Assembly: GCA_001972305.1 (NCBI GenBank)
Contig: BDDD01001358.1
Coordinates: forward strand, 352,259 to 416,258
DNA length: 64,000 nucleotides
Direction: 5' to 3'
From: Cephalotus follicularis
Lineage: Eukaryota > Streptophyta > Magnoliopsida > Oxalidales > Cephalotaceae
Part shown: piece after piece, positions 11,901 to 22,378 of the stretch
Position numbering within the stretch: position 1 is the stretch's first letter
Layout of the letters: each line of letters begins with the position of its first letter
Position numbers and translations under genes: made by a program
The notes under the pieces: model-generated
Database searches by the model: none
The model's input: only the letters and a program-made list of their open reading frames with translations
Told to the model about the DNA's origin: nothing

Positions 11901-14680
11901 GTCACAATGTTACCAACCAAAGCATACATAACTCCAACCTCTTTACTCTCAAATTCAAACTTTCCAGCAGCAACCTTGGTAATAAGGAAACCATTAACGC
12001 TGCTCTCATTGTGAGGTTTACTAATTTCTTCCTTAAGAGGGTGCAAGGTATAAGTTTTTTTAGCTCTTGGGAAGGAATAAGTATTAGGCTTAGTGCAATG
12101 GACCATGTCATGGTCATACAACCACGGTCTGCCCAATAGAACATGACAAGCATCCATGGGCACAATGTCACACAAGGCCTCAGCTTCAAGATTATCACCC
12201 ATAGTAAACTTAACCAAGCATCGAGATGTAACCGGAACTTCATTTCCCTTCCGAAACCAACTAATTTTATAAGGATGGGGGTGTTTCTCAATAGGCAACT
12301 TTAAACTTCTCAACAGCATCCCTAGCAACAATATTTTCAACACTACCTCCGTAAAAAATAACATTACATACTTTGCCGCCACAAAGAAATCGCGTTCTAA
12401 AAATATTTCGCCGCCTCCAATCTTCTTCTCCTTCATCATCACCTATTGTCAACACTCGTCGCACCACCAAAGATTCCCCTTGCACTGGATAAATATCAAC
12501 ATCTTCTTCCTCATCATTGTAGATGTCATACGTGGGCTCGGGCATCTCTTCTTCTCCTTTTTTCAATTCAGCCATATTCACCCTACGTTGTAGGCAAGAA
12601 TAGGAAACGTGACCCTTATCACCACAACTGTAACATCTGACTTGACCCCCACTGTTGGCATTTGAAACACCAGGACCAGAACTGTTTTGTGCTCCATAAC
12701 GTGCAACCTCCTTTCCCTTCTCACTCCTATAGGCATTACTAATACCTCCACCACCTGGCCGATTGATTGGGGTTGTTTCTCGGTTATTCCGCTGGGCTGG
12801 TTGCTCACCCTGAGAGCTTCTAGTAGACCCCAAGGTCCTCTGTGATGTGCCATCAAATCTGCCAGACAAAGGCTTCCTTGCACCATAGCGTAGCACACGT
12901 TCTGCCATTAAAGCATATTGTCGAGCATCTTCAAGATTAAACAAACGAACCACTCCCAGCTCATCTCTGATGTACTGATTCAAGCCTGATAGATAACGGG
13001 ATGTCATCTGCTCATCAGACTCGTTTAAACCAACCCGGAGAGAGAGGTTATTAAATTCAGAAGTATACTCTTCCACCGACATTCCCCTTTGCTTCAGCAA
13101 ATGGAACTTCTCATACAAAGTTTGGACATAATCAGCCGGCAAAAATTGCTTCCTCATCTTTGCTTTCATGTGTCCCCATGTGTTGATTTTTGACTTGCCT
13201 TGTAGAGCACGTTGCTCCTCAACTCTCTTCCACCATTGAAGGGCAGTACTCTTTAACTTAAGCTTCACAAACAACACCTTCCGATCTTCGGCCATGGGTT
13301 TCCATTCAAAATAATTCTCCAGGCTTGCTTCCAAATCCAAATAATCTTCTGCATGCATCCTTCCAAAAAAATCAGCAACTTCTATTTTGATTCCAGCACC
13401 ACCCAAATCAAGGGCACGTACCAAACGTTCTTCCAGTCCGCCTCTTACCACATGTTCTGCAGTTCCAGCATCATGGAAGGGGTTTTCATCGTCGCCAACA
13501 GAGTCTTCATCCTCCGGAGTACCTGCCAGTATCTCCATACGGCCTTCCGCACGTTCCTGTCGCTAAATAGCTTGTACAGCCCGCAACAAATCCCCAATCA
13601 TATGTCGCATCTCATCCATCTCTGCTTGCTGGCCTTGGTTTACTCTTCCACGACCTGTTCCACGTCGGTTCATGTCTCTGATACCACTTGACATAGAAAA
13701 ACCAGGAAATAGATAAAAGATAACAACTGATTTGAAGGGAGAACGATTTTATGTTCTGAAAGTAGAACTCAATTCTGATTTTAATCTCAATAATAATAAT
13801 CCACCATAAAACTCATAAAGGCTATTTATACTAAACATCAGAAAACCCTAGTAGCACAACCCTTTTAAGTTTATTAAAAAGTCACATGTTAATCACATGA
13901 CCCATTCTAAAAAAAATAACTTAAGACTCACAACTGAAACTTAATAAAACTGTCTGGGCTAACAAAACCAGATTAAATAAAATATTAGAAAGCCCGCTGG
14001 GCCTTAGAATTCTTCTTGGATGCTCCTGCATCATTAAATCATTGGAAACTAGTGGCACACAACAAAAACAAAATCAGAAACACTCAACAGAACTCAATAG
14101 ACAACGAATTCCTACAAGGGATTCTCCAAGTTGACGGGCGACAGTTATTCATGCCGAATTTTCTGGCTGATATCAATTTAAAGATGATAATAATAATAAT
14201 AATAATAATAGCATCTATACAATTCCAACAATAAATTCAGTATATTTTTTTCCCTGTAATGCAATAAAATAAAATTTAAAAAATTGAGGAGAAGAAAAAA
14301 ATATTAAAAAAAAAGAGCAGAAAGTGAAACCTAATTGCATATTTGCATAATATAATCGCAGCAAATAAAGGGAAACCTGGAAAAGGGCTTTGGTCAGGAG
14401 AGGGTTCTGGATAAGGATTTGCCTCGCTTGTTGCTGGTTCTGCTCAATTAGCGCCTGCATCAATTCACATAAAAACCAAAAAACTAAAACTAATTACAAG
14501 TTCATTTTATCGATTTTTATAAGCTACTTGGAGGAAGAGAAATAAAGGAGAGAGAGAGAGAGAGGGAGGGAGTGTGTGTGTGTGCGCCTTCATTTGAGAC
14601 ATGATGTCGTAGAGCTGATTCTTCGACATCCCTGCTAGGTTCCCCGGCAATCCCTCGCCAGAGAGTGCCTTTCCCGCCAT
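5927..14680 (-). CDS. ESP1: ESP1/CstF64-like cleavage stimulation factor subunit, seven coding exons
   Basis: The minus-strand exons are 14588-14680, 14377-14454, 9595-9633, 8937-9515, 8760-8849, 6155-6337 and 5927-6052. They join in phase 0 throughout and give 395 codons plus TGA. Exon 1 starts [20 protein letters not shown]. The N-terminal part (residues 1-70, with [14 protein letters not shown] and [10 protein letters not shown]) is the CstF64 hinge that contacts CstF77/symplekin. Residues about 71-260 are a proline- and glutamine-rich low-complexity linker. The last exon ([20 protein letters not shown]) is the CstF C-terminal three-helix domain. There is no RRM, as in Arabidopsis ESP1, a CstF64 relative acting in mRNA 3'-end processing and silencing. 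The length is close to the family norm. Intron 2 is about 4.7 kb because of a gypsy insertion, and intron 1 uses a GC donor. The frame is intact, so the gene is probably functional. Confidence 0.92.
6338..8759. other. Long ESP1 intron between exons 5 and 6 of the gene
   Basis: This 2.4 kb AT-rich intron has no recognisable coding sequence. Poly-T/poly-A runs occur near 7586 and 8096. A small repeat-like element occupies about 8401-8616. Confidence 0.6.
8401..8616. mobile_element. MITE-like element in the ESP1 intron
   Basis: The block starts AGGGGTGTATTTCGGG and ends CGAATTGTCACACCT. The two ends are an imperfect inverted pair (AGGGGTGT against AGGTGTGA), and the inside holds CGAACACGATC and GACTCGAACACG words. 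This layout is typical of hAT-type miniature elements that are frequent in plant introns. No convincing target duplication was found. Confidence 0.5.
9760..10104 (-). repeat. 3' LTR of the intronic gypsy element
   Basis: It is 345 bp with a minus-strand start TGATGCAGGAGCATCC and nearly matches 13689-14033. Confidence 0.95.
10105..10416 (-). pseudogene. Integrase zinc-binding start only, intronic gypsy element
   Basis: The open stretch has the H-H-C-C layout of the integrase N-terminal domain ([15 protein letters not shown] ... KRCKED). The catalytic core is missing: after KRCKED the sequence reaches the LTR in under 70 bp. The deletion removes the strand-transfer activity, so the copy could only have moved with help from another element. 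Confidence 0.8.
10619..11707 (-). pseudogene. Reverse transcriptase and RNase H of the intronic gypsy element
   Basis: The polymerase blocks are visible in order: [49 protein letters not shown] and the catalytic YFDDILIYS. One TAA lies just before the catalytic block, near 11320. RNase H follows with [34 protein letters not shown] and [11 protein letters not shown]. The key aspartates are kept. It ends in a lysine-rich frameshifted tail. Confidence 0.88.
11708..12300 (-). pseudogene. Protease and linker of the intronic gypsy element
   Basis: The frame carries [34 protein letters not shown] and [16 protein letters not shown]. This is the conserved stretch from the second half of retropepsin (VLLGRPW) to the reverse-transcriptase lead-in. 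A TGA after PPVQ separates it from the polymerase. It processed the polyprotein when intact. Confidence 0.8.
12288..13673 (-). pseudogene. gag: gag of the intronic gypsy element
   Basis: The start ATG at 13673 gives [20 protein letters not shown] about 37 codons in interrupts it, and the rest (12288-13538) is open. The retrotransposon gag core includes [20 protein letters not shown] and [16 protein letters not shown] zinc knuckle ([14 protein letters not shown]) is near 12590-12640. The frame runs on into the protease start, where the usual catalytic aspartate of the D-G-G-S motif reads YGGS. A frameshift near 12290 separates it from the rest of protease. Confidence 0.85.
13689..14033 (-). 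repeat. 5' LTR of the intronic gypsy element
   Basis: It is 345 bp, followed on the minus strand by the primer-binding site TGGTATCAGAG (13686 down to 13676) and the gag start at 13673. Confidence 0.95.
14186..14211. repeat. (ATA)n microsatellite in ESP1 intron 2
   Basis: A run of AAT/ATA triplets interrupts the intron between the gypsy element and exon 2. A (GA)n-(GT)n tract lies nearby at about 14551-14584, right beside the exon 1 splice donor. Confidence 0.85.
14582..14587 (-). other. Non-canonical GC splice donor of ESP1 intron 1
   Basis: Exon 1 ends ATGAAG and the intron begins GCGCAC rather than GT. The acceptor before exon 2 is GATGCAG followed by GCGC. No GT close by would keep the conserved protein junction (QMK then ALIEQ), so a GC-AG intron is the simplest reading. 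Confidence 0.65.
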
Positions 14681-15549
14681 TGTCCGTGGAGTCAGAGAGA
14701 TGGGGAGAGATATTTTTATGTCTATTTCTTCGCTAGCCTAAAGGGTTTATAAATTTATAGTCCGTACATAAGCATCTATAGACACTTTTCTTTTTTTTTT
14801 CTTCATATGTTGACATGTGTCTGTTTCAACAGTATTGGGTTTGTGTTTTATTTTGCTCCAACCCTTTACATAACTGATTTTTGGATTGGGCCTTACAGAT
14901 TCTAAAAAAACTTTTTTTATTTGTCTGTTTAGCAACATTTGCTTATGGCTCCTGGATAAAGATGGGTTTGATTATTTGAAGATGTTGATTGTTTGGGCCC
15001 TAGAAGATGTGCAAAGTCTACTGCGTTAGCAAATGATCAATTTCCGATTGTTTATGGCATAATTCTTTTTTTTTTTTACCGTCGTTTTTCATAATCACAT
15101 AAGCTATCCTATTACAAATTTGAAAGATTCAAATCATAAGTTTTCTTTTATTTCAACCATTTAAGTACCATAATCTTTAGATGTCAACATTTTTCTCTTT
15201 TTCTCCTAATCTTATAGCAATTAACAGCTGGTTTTATTTCAATTATATAAAGATTTTCGTTATTGTTTTACTATCACGTTAGTTAACGAGATATCAATAA
15301 TTTGTGATGCAAATTTTATTTAATTTTTTAACTATTAATTTAATTTATTTTAACTATCGTCTAGCGAGAAAAAAAACTTTGGACAATTGTAATTGCTTAA
15401 TGTTTCAATCGTAATATTTTGGGTTATCGGAATCGGATTTGGATAGTTTAAGAGTCAATCTTATAGTTTTTTAACATTTCAGACGTAATGAAAGGGTCAG
15501 ATTAGTGAGATGCGGCTCATATTGTGTGCTTTCTACTTGTTAGTATGAT
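14681..15549. other. Upstream region of ESP1, no gene recognised
   Basis: It holds the promoter of the minus-strand gene nearest 14681-14800 and AT-rich sequence with several poly-T runs further out. No coding frame or transposon protein was recognised. Confidence 0.5.
14746..14759 (-). promoter_or_regulatory. TATA box of the ESP1-like gene
   Basis: The minus strand reads TATAAATTTATAAA about 70 bp upstream of the ATG at 14680 and is followed by an AAACCCT motif common in plant housekeeping promoters. The start codon context ACAATGGC is close to the plant optimum. Confidence 0.6.
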
Positions 15550-16773
15550 TTGGGCTCAGTTTGGGTGATCAATGACAATTCGAAATTGGAATTAAGGTTG
15601 AACACGATAATTGAAGCAGATAGTGGGATTAAGAGAAGAGGTGGAGCACAACAGATGGCAGGGAAGGGTATGAGTTTCCCCGTGGCACCATTCAATGCCT
15701 ATAATGACTTCACGTTATGGCAACAACATGTGAAGAATATCTTGATGTGAAAAGGACTGATTAAAGCTCTCAAAAGACCGACAGAGTAGCCAAAAAAATT
15801 GACTAATGAGGTATGGCAGGATATGTGGGATTTGGCATTCAGTACCATTCAGCTATATCTTGCGGATAATATATTGCGGGAGGTCATTAGTCTAACTGAT
15901 CCGTTGATGTCTAGGAGAAATTGGAGAGTAGATACAAGTCTAGGTCGCTACAAAATAGGTTGTTCTTGAAAAAGAAATTATATGGCCTTCAATTAGCAGA
16001 TGGATCGAGTTCTGAGGCGCATTTGAGTGAGTTCAACAAGATACTGACAGAGCTGGCATCTTTAGAAGTGAAGATTGAGAATGAGGATCAGGCACTTCTC
16101 GGGTTAACATCATTGCCCATATCATATGATCATATAGACACCACATTGTTGTTTGAAAAAGAGACTCTTTCTTTGTATGAGGTCGTTGCTTCTTTATTGA
16201 TCAATAAGATAATGAAGAAGTGCAGCAACGAGGTGCCATCAGGAGAGGGTAACGCATTGATTACAACTAGTGGTGATCAGAAAGGTAGATTAAAGGATCG
16301 AGATGATGAGTCTAGAAGAGTCAGAGAGAGTTCAATGTTGGAGGTTCACAACGAAACAGAAAGTGTTTTGTGTGCGATGAGTAAGGACATCTAAATAAAG
16401 ATTTCTCGCAATTCAAGAACTTCATTAAGGGGAAAGGAAAATCATCAGATGCTGCAGTTGTTGAGGCATCATCAGATGATGATGTATATCTTGCTACATC
16501 TTCAACTACAGTTAGTTCAAATTTGATTCTAGATTCTGGTTGTGTGTTTCACATGTGCGCAGTCAGGGAACAATTTAGCACGTATCAGGCTTGCGATAGT
16601 GGTACGACCAAGATGGCAAATAATGTAGAGAGCAAGGTTGCTGGGATTGGATCGATACAGATTTGCATGTTTGACGGAGTTGTGAGAACTTTGACTGATG
16701 TTCAACATATGCCAAATCTGAAGAAGAATCTGATTTCACTGGGAACTCTGGATTCGGGATGGTGCAAGGTTAC
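15550..16773 (+). pseudogene. Copia (Ty1-like) gag-protease fragment, decayed
   Basis: Residues FPVAPFNAYNDFTLWQQHV near 15676 match the start of Tnt1-like Copia gag. LQNRLFLKKKLYGLQLADGS and LTSLPISYDHI continue the gag helical domain. A retropepsin-like DSGCVFHMCAVREQF follows near 16526, and LPNLKKNL-like residues mark the pre-integrase region (16700-16750). Stops and frameshifts interrupt it at about 15748, 15920 and 16395. At GWCKVT the frame is cut at 16773 by the gypsy1 LTR. The remainder should lie beyond the right end of the nest, outside the window. Confidence 0.8.
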
Positions 16774-16933
16774 TGTAATGTCCCAAATATCCATTCGATG
16801 TACTATTGTAATTTCCATTGTAATTATATGATGAATTAATGAAGATTGTGAATTTTCAACTTGTGATGTTAAATTTTGAGTAAACAGTGCTAAAAGTGTT
16901 GTAATGGATTGGAAATATTGAAAATGGCCTAAA

Positions 16934-17105
16934 GCGACGACGCCATGAAGCAAAGCGTAGACGCCAAGGAACAAATGTCACGCTTAGGAACAAATTTCAC
17001 GCTTAAGATTCTTTCCTTAAGCGTCGATGCCAAGCGATAGCGTCGACGCCAAGAAGTACACAGGGTTAAGCGATGACGCCAATGGTATAACCGTTGTCGC
17101 TTAAA
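16934..17105. repeat. GCGTCGACGC-type array 1 in gypsy1 5' LTR
   Basis: Degenerate words start at 16934, 16955, 17021, 17040 and 17070. Adjacent copies are about 19-21 bp apart. It lies upstream of the TATA-like box, so in U3. Confidence 0.75.
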
Positions 17106-17809
17106 GACAACAATATATGGATTTGAAACACTGACAGAAAACATGTTGAAGGGCAGGTGAAGGCCACTGTTCGGGTGCCTTGTCAAGCCAAGTTGTAGTG
17201 TGTTAGATAGGTCTCCATTTTCCCAGGCCTGCAATTTCAGAAAGGAAGACATGTGTGTATCATGCAGAAGGTGAGAAGTGAAAGAGAGAGAGACTTGGCG
17301 CCATGCATGGGAAGAGAAAGAAAGAGAGAGAAACACACCATAAAAACACGCCTCTCATATCCTTCAAACGGTGCCTGGATAGAAAGAAAACGAGAAAGGA
17401 AAAATAGAGAGGAAACACAGAGAGGAAATGGAAAAACAAAGGAGATGGAGAGGAACCATAATTCTCCATATTTGAACCAAAGCTTGGAAGCTTAGAAACT
17501 GGATTGGAGTCGAACTGGACTTGGAGTTTCTGTGCTGGACCTAGGAAGCTCAAAGCGCTACTAGTCGGTGAACTTAGAGAGGTGGACTACGATTCCTAAC
17601 TTGGAATCTGAGGTAGGGATTATATAACTGTAATTTTGTTCTCAAATGTAATAGATGTTCATTTGGTGAAATGCATGATATTGTGGATTGTATGATTGAT
17701 GTTATGGTTACTATGGATAGTTAAACTGTCATGCATGTTGTGTTATGGAATGAATATGGATTGAATTGCATGTGTTGATATGCTTGCATTCCACTGGTAT
17801 TATGACGCG

Positions 17810-18180
17810 TTGAAGAAGACGATGCTCTGGTTTTCTTTAACTGTCGACGCTTAAAGGAAAACCGTCGATGCCTTATATTGTTACAAGGGAAGAAGGACGC
17901 GACATGGTGACGCTTATGAAAAAGCATCGATGCTATGCGAGAAAACGATGCTTGAAATGTTGACGCTTAAGGTTCCTACCTTAAAGCGTCGACGCTAAGA
18001 GTTAAACCTCGACGCCAAAGAGACAAGATATTAACGCATAAAGCTTCTCGTTTAAAGCGCTGACGCTAAGAGTTAAAGCACCGACGCTTAAAGGACATAA
18101 GCATCGATGCCAAGAGTAAAACGGCGACGCTTAAGTGACTAATATGAACGTTGACGCCTAAAAAGTACACGTTGACGCCA
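17810..18180. repeat. GCGTCGACGC-type array 2 in gypsy1 5' LTR
   Basis: Words start at 17986, 18006, 18057, 18078, 18101, 18121, 18148 and 18169, with weaker copies from about 17810. Common intervals are 20, 21 and 23 bp. It lies downstream of the TATA-like box and would be transcribed. Confidence 0.75.
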
Positions 18181-18788
18181 AAAGGGATTTGTTTGCATTT
18201 TGAGCATATGTTTGCTTGCATAATTACTACAGATTGAAATGTGGATTGAGATGTTATTGATTTCTAAAGTGTTTTATCGTTTTAGAAAAGTGCATACATG
18301 ATTTTATAATAAATCATTATTTTACACAAAAAATGTATATTTTCGAATCATTGAAATGTGGTTTCAAAGACTGAATATTGTTTCAAAAGACTGTTTATAC
18401 ATTTTAAATAAATGTATTATGCAAGTATTTTATAACTTATAAACTACTTGGAAACGAATTGATTTTGTGATTGATTGTTGGATTGTGTCTGAGACTAATG
18501 CCGTATTAGCCGCGTGGCGGAGGTTTCCATTGATGGCTAATGACGGGTTGGGCTCTAGATGCCAAGAGATGGTCATGGACACCCAAAACAGGTTACTTAG
18601 CTATCGTGCAAGTAACATGGATTGATAACCTGCTTCGAGTTGGCCGGAGACGGAGTGAAGTAGGAGTACGACGTCGGGGCCAGGAGATGGCGATGCGCTT
18701 CGTACGTATGGGTGGATTGATTGGTCCTTTTTGACATGATTGATGGATTGTATTGATGTAGCCACTTGGCATGGTTGCTTATATGTTG

Positions 18789-18841
<53 letters not shown>
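18789..18841. repeat. (TA)n-(TG)n microsatellite in gypsy1 LTR
   Basis: A pure TA run is followed by about twenty TG units. Confidence 0.95.
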
Positions 18842-18842
<1 letters not shown>

Positions 18843-18860
18843 GTTATATAATATGTACCG

Positions 18861-21711
18861 TGTAACACCCCCGGACGGCGGGAGTCGTTACGGGACATAT
18901 CATACATATACTTACAGAACCTATCATATCATAACATATCTTATCTTAGCATAAACATTATTTATTAGCCAAAAACAGCCAAAAACGTGACAGTCTTATC
19001 ATAACCGAAACATTAAAACTTAACAATTTGACATATTAAGTAATTGCGGAAAAACTCAAAACATAAATCCGGTTCCAAATTTAAAACATAAAACATAATC
19101 ATCAGTGTTTAAGACCACTAAACATAACATAGGGATCACACTCCTAGGGATCCAAAGACATAGGGTGGTCATCACTCAATCACACTTTCCCCCGCTGCTC
19201 CTGAAAACCTGCCGCATGAAAAACAAAAACGCGGCTGAGCAAACCTCAGTACGGATAAGGGAAATAAAAACAGTAAATGATAATTTTAAAAGCAGTACGA
19301 TACATAACATAAATCTTAAACAAATAAATAATCGTAAAATCGTATTTGTACTTTCATAAATCCAGATAACTTTCGAAACAATTACGAAACATTTCATAAA
19401 ATCATTTACAAATCATAGATTATAAATCACAAATCATACCGAGTCACATACATATCACATAACATAAATTTGACAAGGGAGGCGCTAATTCCACATGCCC
19501 ACTAGAATTGAAGTGTACGACACTACACAAGTCAATTCTCACATAACACATATCCGATCACACCTCGGATCACATCACATCTCAGATCACATAAACTAGA
19601 ATCGATTCATACGCCTTTATCATACATAGCGGATCCATAAATCCACCTCATGGGATTTATTCATACACTCAGAGACGCCGTAGTCTAATCACACCACTAC
19701 GGAAGTGTCACGTCCCCGTGCCAGGCCCACGAAGTGCCTATGGTACGCCCCATAGGTGGGTACAATACTCAGTATTCATTTCAAAAATATTGATTTATCA
19801 AAATCAATTTAAAATCACATAAAATATGCTTTCACAAAACATATTGGAAAACCACTCACAACGGTATCATAACATACATTTCATAACATATCGTATCATT
19901 TCATATCATATGTATAAAGTCGGAATCATTTAAAAATGTCAAACCAACTTTAATTTCGAAACATGTCAAAACCATAAAACATTATCAATTTCATAAACGA
20001 AGAAGCATAGCAAAACTGTTTTCAGTTCGAAATATCAGATAGCCAAGGAACAGAAAATTCGTACATTATTCATAAAGTAAAAATATCTTTTATTTACTAC
20101 AGTAAAACTGATAGGAGGGTATCAAGAAACGAAGATCCGTACCCTAAGCGTTCACAATGTACTTACGGATAGACGATTCAAACGAATTCCACTTGAAGCA
20201 CAACAATCTAAAAGGCATCCAAAATCATACGTATAAGAGTCTAAGACAAATCAGAAGCATTAAACAGACTCTTAACAGTGTTTGGTGAAGACTCGGATCG
20301 ATTCGAAGAACAAACGGATCAATACAGTTGAAAACAGTACATTTCTGGGCAAAACAGTCGACTAATACAAAGCACCAGCCGACTGGGGAAGCTTGGCAGT
20401 CGACTATTCATAAGGTCCAGTCGACTACTCAAACCAGAACGCAGACAGTCGACTGGTTCATACATCCAGTCGACTACTCAACCTAAGACAGTCGACTGTG
20501 TTCATATGGCAGTCGACTGTTCATCCAATCCAGCCGACTGTCCACAGGAACAGCCAACTATTCTGGACGACAGAACAGTAGAAACTTTGACGATTTGATA
20601 CAGAAACGTGTTCAAATGAATACAACATTAATCCAGTGACACAAGGACATAAACATGTGACCATATATGACTTTTAGGTGACATAAAAACACATGATTGA
20701 CATGGAATTATCTGGACAGTGGTTTATCTTTAAGAGAAAGAATATAACTTTCTAAGCATATGCATATGTTCAGGTCTAATTTCCAACCATTATCACATAA
20801 CAGATACTTAAATCCAGTTTATGACATATCTATGTGTATAAAACGTGTTGACGGTCCCATTAACATAATGACAACACATTCAGGCAGGAATCAAGACCCA
20901 AGGACACCAAGAACACAAAATCGAAAACAAAACAAGGCAGAAGAAACCATAACAGTAAGATTACCAACCTGTAGAGATTACTCAGAACACGAAAACACAG
21001 CAAGAACACAACAACAATTGTTACCTGGCTGTGAACAAAACAGAGGACAAAGAAACCAAAACAAAGACATGCTTAGACATGCTTAACAAACCAAGGAATT
21101 CAACTTGAAGACAAAGGAAGATTAAGATTACCTCTTCAACTTTGAAGAACGAATCCACAGCAGATTGACACACACTCACAAGGCAGAATCGGCAGTGGCA
21201 CATAACAAAAATATGAAGGCAACATATAAAAACGACAAGGACACTCACAAAAGGAAAAAGGAAGATGAATCTACTCAAAAAGGGAAGAAGAGGGAACATA
21301 ATCGACTGAATAAGGAATAGGAAGATTGAATGCGTGTAAGAGTAATGAGGGAGGGAGAATTCGGGTGAAAGGAGGAAGAAGAATAGGAAAGGAAGAAAAG
21401 AGGGAAAAGGAAAGAAAATAAAAAGGAAGGAAATAAAGAAAAATAAATTAAAATAAATAAATTAAAATGGATTAAAAAGGATTTATAAAATAGAAATGAA
21501 TTGTTTTATTAAAATAAAATTTGATTAAATAAAATAATTACTCTAAACCCAACATAGCATAACATATCCAAATTGGACTGGTATCAGTCAGCCCAAATCA
21601 CATAAGCACAAAACATAGGGCAACCGGACTTTAAAATCAACAAAATTAAAAAGCCCGAAAACACACATGAAAGGTCCGTAAAGTACATTTACGAACGAGC
21701 AGGGTATTACA
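18861..21711 (-). mobile_element. Solo LTR (2851 bp), family S
   Basis: The insert begins TGTAACACCCCC and ends AGGGTATTACA and is flanked by the target duplication TACCG (18856-18860 and 21712-21716). There is no primer-binding site, coding sequence or second LTR inside. Read on the minus strand it ends in GGGGGTGTTACA, so it is a single LTR left after recombination. It shares blocks such as CACGTCCCCGTGCCAGGCCC with 45723-47974, which belongs to the same family. Confidence 0.92.
20355..20561. repeat. CAGTCGACTG-type array in solo LTR S
   Basis: Words start at 20355, 20376, 20397, 20418, 20446, 20467, 20489, 20510, 20531 and 20551. The intervals are 21, 21, 21, 28, 21, 22, 21, 21 and 20 bp. 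Confidence 0.95.
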
Positions 21712-21716
21712 TACCG

Positions 21717-21801
21717 CATCACGATCCATTCATTACATGACATTTATTATCGTTGACCCCCAAATACTTTTATATCTTTCCTACTTATATATATATCTGT
21801 G

Positions 21802-21834
<33 letters not shown>

Positions 21835-21907
21835 TGCATCACGATCCATTCATTACATGACATTTATTATCGTTGACCCCCAAATACTTTTATATCTTTC
21901 CTACTTA
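21717..21907. repeat. 71-bp direct duplication around a (TG)n tract
   Basis: The block starting CATCACGATCCATTCATTAC occupies 21717-21787 and again 21837-21907, with a (TA)n-(TG)n run at 21786-21834 between. By eye the two copies are identical. Confidence 0.95.
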
Positions 21908-22270
21908 GTCAGTGAATTCGGCTAACACCATCAGTTTCAGATTGATGCAGTGGGATTGATATTGCACATGCTTGGAAGACCGAAGAGAAGAATAAAGTTG
22001 TATTTTCTTTCGAGAAATGTTTAAATGGATTAATGTATTGAATGAATAATCGTTCATACTCCGTTTGAGGATGATTAACAATGTTTATATTGAGTAGCAT
22101 GTAGTATGGGATGCATGTTACATTATTTAAATTCAGCTTATAATTAATGCTTCCGCAAGATTTTATGTGTTTTGGGGAGTTTTAAATTTTGTTGATTTTT
22201 CGCATAAGCTGAATATATGTTAACTGCCATGACCTCTGGGTCAATTATGGAAACGGGGTGTGACAAAGAG

Positions 22271-22282
22271 TGGTATCAGAGC
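22271..22282 (+). other. gypsy1 primer-binding site
   Basis: TGGTATCAGAGC, five bases after the LTR end, is complementary to the 3' end of initiator methionine tRNA. Confidence 0.9.
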
Positions 22283-22378
22283 ATATTCCATATATGCTTA
22301 GCTTGAATAAGTTCCTTGGAAATTAATAAATTGTTTTCCTTAAGATGATTAATTACATCATTTCTTATAGGAAACGAA

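Larger units (their letters stand above)
9760..14033 (-). mobile_element. Ty3/gypsy retrotransposon in ESP1 intron 2
   Basis: Two 345-bp direct LTRs (9760-10104 and 13689-14033) with TG...CA ends flank 3584 bp of internal sequence. The 5-bp target duplication TTAAA is present at 9755-9759 and 14034-14038. The element lies in the same orientation as the host gene. Roughly a dozen differences separate the two LTRs, about 3.5 percent by eye, so it is fairly young. The internal part has gag, protease, reverse transcriptase, RNase H and only the zinc-binding start of integrase, so it is a deletion derivative. Its few stops and one frameshift make it non-autonomous. Confidence 0.95.
16774..22265 (+). 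repeat. gypsy1 5' LTR, split by a solo LTR
   Basis: It runs from TGTAATGTCCC to CGGGGTGTGACA and, without the nested 2851-bp insert and its 5-bp duplication, is about 2636 bp long. The partner LTR starts at 35123. A TATA-like ATAAAAACACG lies near 17341. One palindrome array lies before it and one after it. The long LTR with a GGGGTGTGACA end and nearby TGGTATCAGAGC is typical of Tekay/Del chromoviruses. Confidence 0.92.

Noticed and set aside
18766-18954. Open frame rich in CVCVCV
   Set aside because: It is produced by the (TG)n microsatellite.
20355-20561. CRISPR-like regular array of short repeats and spacers
   Set aside because: The repeats are only 10 bp and degenerate, the spacers are about 11 bp, and the host is a plant retroelement with no cas genes.
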